Assembly: GCA_029935375.1 (NCBI GenBank)
Contig: JAOZKL010000047.1
Span: forward strand, 1 to 6,504
Reading direction: 5' to 3'
DNA length: 6,504 nucleotides
DNA from: Patescibacteria group bacterium
GTDB taxonomy: Bacteria; Patescibacteriota; JACMRA01
The notes under the pieces: generated by a model
The model's database searches: none
The model's input: the letters and a program-made list of their open reading frames with translations, nothing else
Told to the model about the DNA's origin: nothing
Position numbers and translations under genes: made by a program
In this document: positions 5,041 to 6,504 of the stretch, one piece after another
How the letters are laid out: each line of letters starts with the position of its first letter
Numbering within the stretch: position 1 is the first letter of the stretch

Positions 5041-6459
5041 TTAGAGATCATCTTTATTTAACAGTTTATATTTTGTATTTTTCAGGTTATTTGATTCAAT
5101 TTTTAGCACAAGCCCATTATCAACCCATCTTCTAAACAATCTAGACATACTATGAGATTGCTGTGTATGGGTTATTTCCCTAGCTTTTTTATTATTAATG
5201 TAATTATTATCTTCTAAGTATTCCTTTACAATTTCCCACTCATCAGTCCTAATTTCATTTAAAAGCACAACCATTACAGAGTCAAAAAATATCGGATATG
5301 TAAAAAAGATTGGTGGGAAAAGATTGTTTTCATCCATCTGCTGTCTCATTGCCCTAACACCTTCATTTCTGTCTAAATTTGGAGCCTGGGGAAACTCTCT
5401 CAAGTTTTTTACAATTGCATCGTTTCTATATTCATTTGATCTTACTTTCCCAATGTTTTTTGCAGTTATATTTCCTGGAAATAAGCCAGGGCTCAAAATA
5501 TCAAGCCTATCTTCAAAAATTCTAATTTCTATATCCCTTTTCAAGTGGTAATCCCTATGAAGAACAGCGTTTGTAATTACCTCTCTTACAGCCCTCTCTG
5601 GTATTCTATATTTTGTTACAAAACCAGAGTGCATTTGTATACCAGATTCCAACAAACTCAAAACATATTCATGAGTATCTGAAATAACTTTTATAATTGG
5701 ACCGTCAATAGTTTTTGGCTCCCCTACCAAATTTGGCAAACCCTTGAATTGCTCTATGACTCCCTTGTATTTATATACTCTTATAGCACACTTTGTATCC
5801 ATCAAATTCGTTGGGTATTTTGTAAAAAGCAATATCGCTGCGCGTGTTGGGAGTAAAATTTTATTTTTATTTTTTCTCGCAAGACCTTTTTGATAAAGCA
5901 ATTCTGCTATATCATCATTTGGCAACTTAAGCTCTTTCTTCCAAGTCTCAAAATATTCAGTATTCAAAAGATCAAAACTAACATCAACTAACTCGTCATC
6001 AGCTCTCTTAAACCCTTTAGCATAATTAAGTTCTACAATTTCTTGAGGAGATAGTTTTTTATTACCTTTATGTAATCTTATAAACACATTACCATTCACC
6101 GAGTGAAAACTATGCAATGCTTTTTGAATTTTTATTAAAACAACTTTTTTACCATTCTCAATGATTATAGTCTCAGGTTCTGATAAACCGATAATTGGCG
6201 GTATGATGTTTTTCAATTCTTTTATTATCTCATCATAGTTCTCAAGATTTTCTTCAATTCCAAAAACTCTATCTAATCCTTTTTTATCTGTCTTTTCTGG
6301 ATCATCAATACCTAAAACCACCATACCACCATCAGTATTTGCCATTGCAGTAATAGTCTCAACAACTTTTCCAACAACCTTCTTACCCCCTAACCTCTTG
6401 AACTCAATTGTCTGGGTTTCTTCTGATAACCCTAATATTCTCTCTAAAACTTCACTCAT
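5041..6459 (-). CDS. AlbA_2 (Schlafen-type) and GHKL-like ATPase protein, R-M-associated accessory gene
   Basis: The 472-residue protein has the layout of the COG2865-type family, often labelled 'putative transcriptional regulator' or, misleadingly, 'RecG-like helicase'. Residues 8-145 form an AlbA_2 domain, a putative nucleic-acid-binding fold: TIEFKRLGGKK near 17-27, TITAMANTDGGMVVLGIDD at 35-53, and FIRLHKGNKKLSPQEIVEL at 126-144. The middle region resembles the HATPase_c_4 domain: PERAVREVITNAVLHRDY (287-304, N-box-like Glu293/Asn297), RLDILSPGLFPGNI (318-331) and GVRAMRQQM (367-375). A C-terminal region (about 404-470) looks like a winged helix, with RLFRRWVDNGLVLKI as its late helix and strand. 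There are no helicase motifs. The ATG at 6459 begins MSEVLERILGLSEETQTIEFK and fits the family better than the TTG seven codons upstream. Such genes are recurrent passengers in type I R-M loci; regulation or an added defence role are both possible. Sampled GC is about 30 percent. Confidence 0.85.
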   Translation of the reverse strand: MSEVLERILGLSEETQTIEFKRLGGKKVVGKVVETITAMANTDGGMVVLGIDDPEKTDKKGLDRVFGIEENLENYDEIIKELKNIIPPIIGLSEPETIIIENGKKVVLIKIQKALHSFHSVNGNVFIRLHKGNKKLSPQEIVELNYAKGFKRADDELVDVSFDLLNTEYFETWKKELKLPNDDIAELLYQKGLARKNKNKILLPTRAAILLFTKYPTNLMDTKCAIRVYKYKGVIEQFKGLPNLVGEPKTIDGPIIKVISDTHEYVLSLLESGIQMHSGFVTKYRIPERAVREVITNAVLHRDYHLKRDIEIRIFEDRLDILSPGLFPGNITAKNIGKVRSNEYRNDAIVKNLREFPQAPNLDRNEGVRAMRQQMDENNLFPPIFFTYPIFFDSVMVVLLNEIRTDEWEIVKEYLEDNNYINNKKAREITHTQQSHSMSRLFRRWVDNGLVLKIESNNLKNTKYKLLNKDDL

Positions 6460-6504
6460 AAAATTATATATTTTAAACAAACAATTGTTGCATCAGACCC
6501 TGTT
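6460..6504 (-). promoter_or_regulatory. Upstream region of the AlbA_2 gene with a -10-like element
   Basis: The minus strand has TATAAT at 6468-6463, ending only 3 bases before the ATG. If used as a -10, transcription would begin at or just inside the start codon, giving a leaderless mRNA. No convincing -35 is present at the right distance. A 10-base palindrome, AACAATTGTT, lies at 6480-6489 and could be an operator. No Shine-Dalgarno sequence and no recognisable end of a preceding gene are visible in the 45 bases before the window ends. The -10 match may be chance in AT-rich DNA. Confidence 0.25.

Noticed and set aside
3691..5044. Several plus-strand open frames and one minus-strand alternate frame within hsdR
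   Set aside because: All lie over the conserved HsdR coding sequence in other frames and show no motifs or start signals of their own.
5324..5551. Plus-strand frame of 75 residues opposite the AlbA_2 gene
   Set aside because: It is antisense to the conserved ATPase region and carries no recognisable features.
5041..6459. Annotation as RecG or another helicase
   Set aside because: No Walker A GxGKT motif or DExx box is present. The nucleotide-binding signature is GHKL-like, and the RecG label is a common database carry-over.
51..6459. UGA reassigned to Gly or Trp
   Set aside because: The long reading frames translate fully with the standard code, have ordinary GGN Gly and TGG Trp codons, and no internal TGA. 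Only the absence of TGA stops remains, and it is listed as a low-level finding.
6460..6480. TTG start at 6480 adding 7 residues to the AlbA_2 protein
   Set aside because: The ATG at 6459 matches family starts better, and the added residues come from AT-rich upstream DNA.

Overview
All five complete genes in this window lie on the minus strand, and a sixth is cut by the left edge. Read in transcription order, from high to low coordinates, the window holds two modules. The first (about 6459 to 2125) has an accessory gene with an AlbA_2 (Schlafen-type) N-terminus, a GHKL-like ATPase region and a C-terminal winged-helix region, followed by hsdR, the motor/nuclease subunit of a type I restriction-modification system. 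The second (1827 to 1) is the head of the S10 ribosomal protein operon: rpsJ (S10), rplC (L3), rplD (L4) and the first codons of rplW (L23).

The organism is a bacterium, because the gene order rpsJ-rplC-rplD-rplW and the S10/L3/L4 sequences are bacterial. Four features are suggestive of a Patescibacteria/CPR-type lineage: the AT-rich genome, divergent S10, long Lys/Ala tail on L4, and lack of visible Shine-Dalgarno sequences. This assignment is tentative and no sequence search was possible. The reading frames use the standard code: UGA interrupts none of the long frames, yet none of the five complete genes uses UGA as its stop (four TAA, one TAG).

The ribosomal genes are packed with gaps of 4 to 12 bases and are probably one transcript. 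It would start from a TTGACA/TATAGT promoter just upstream of rpsJ, inside an intergenic stretch of about 300 bp. That stretch also carries a second TTGACA element, several small palindromes and, at its far end, a hairpin that may terminate the hsdR transcript.

HsdR looks catalytically intact: nuclease D-ExK, helicase motifs I, II, III, V and VI, and a helical C-terminus. It resembles the EcoR124I-type subfamily. It needs HsdM and HsdS partners, which are not in the window and would be expected beyond the right edge. The AlbA_2/ATPase gene directly upstream of hsdR belongs to a class often found inside type I R-M loci, and its role there is unsettled. The main points of interest are this accessory gene and its placement, the restriction module abutting the S10 operon, the perfect tandem repeat encoding the L4 tail, and the absence of recognisable ribosome-binding sites.
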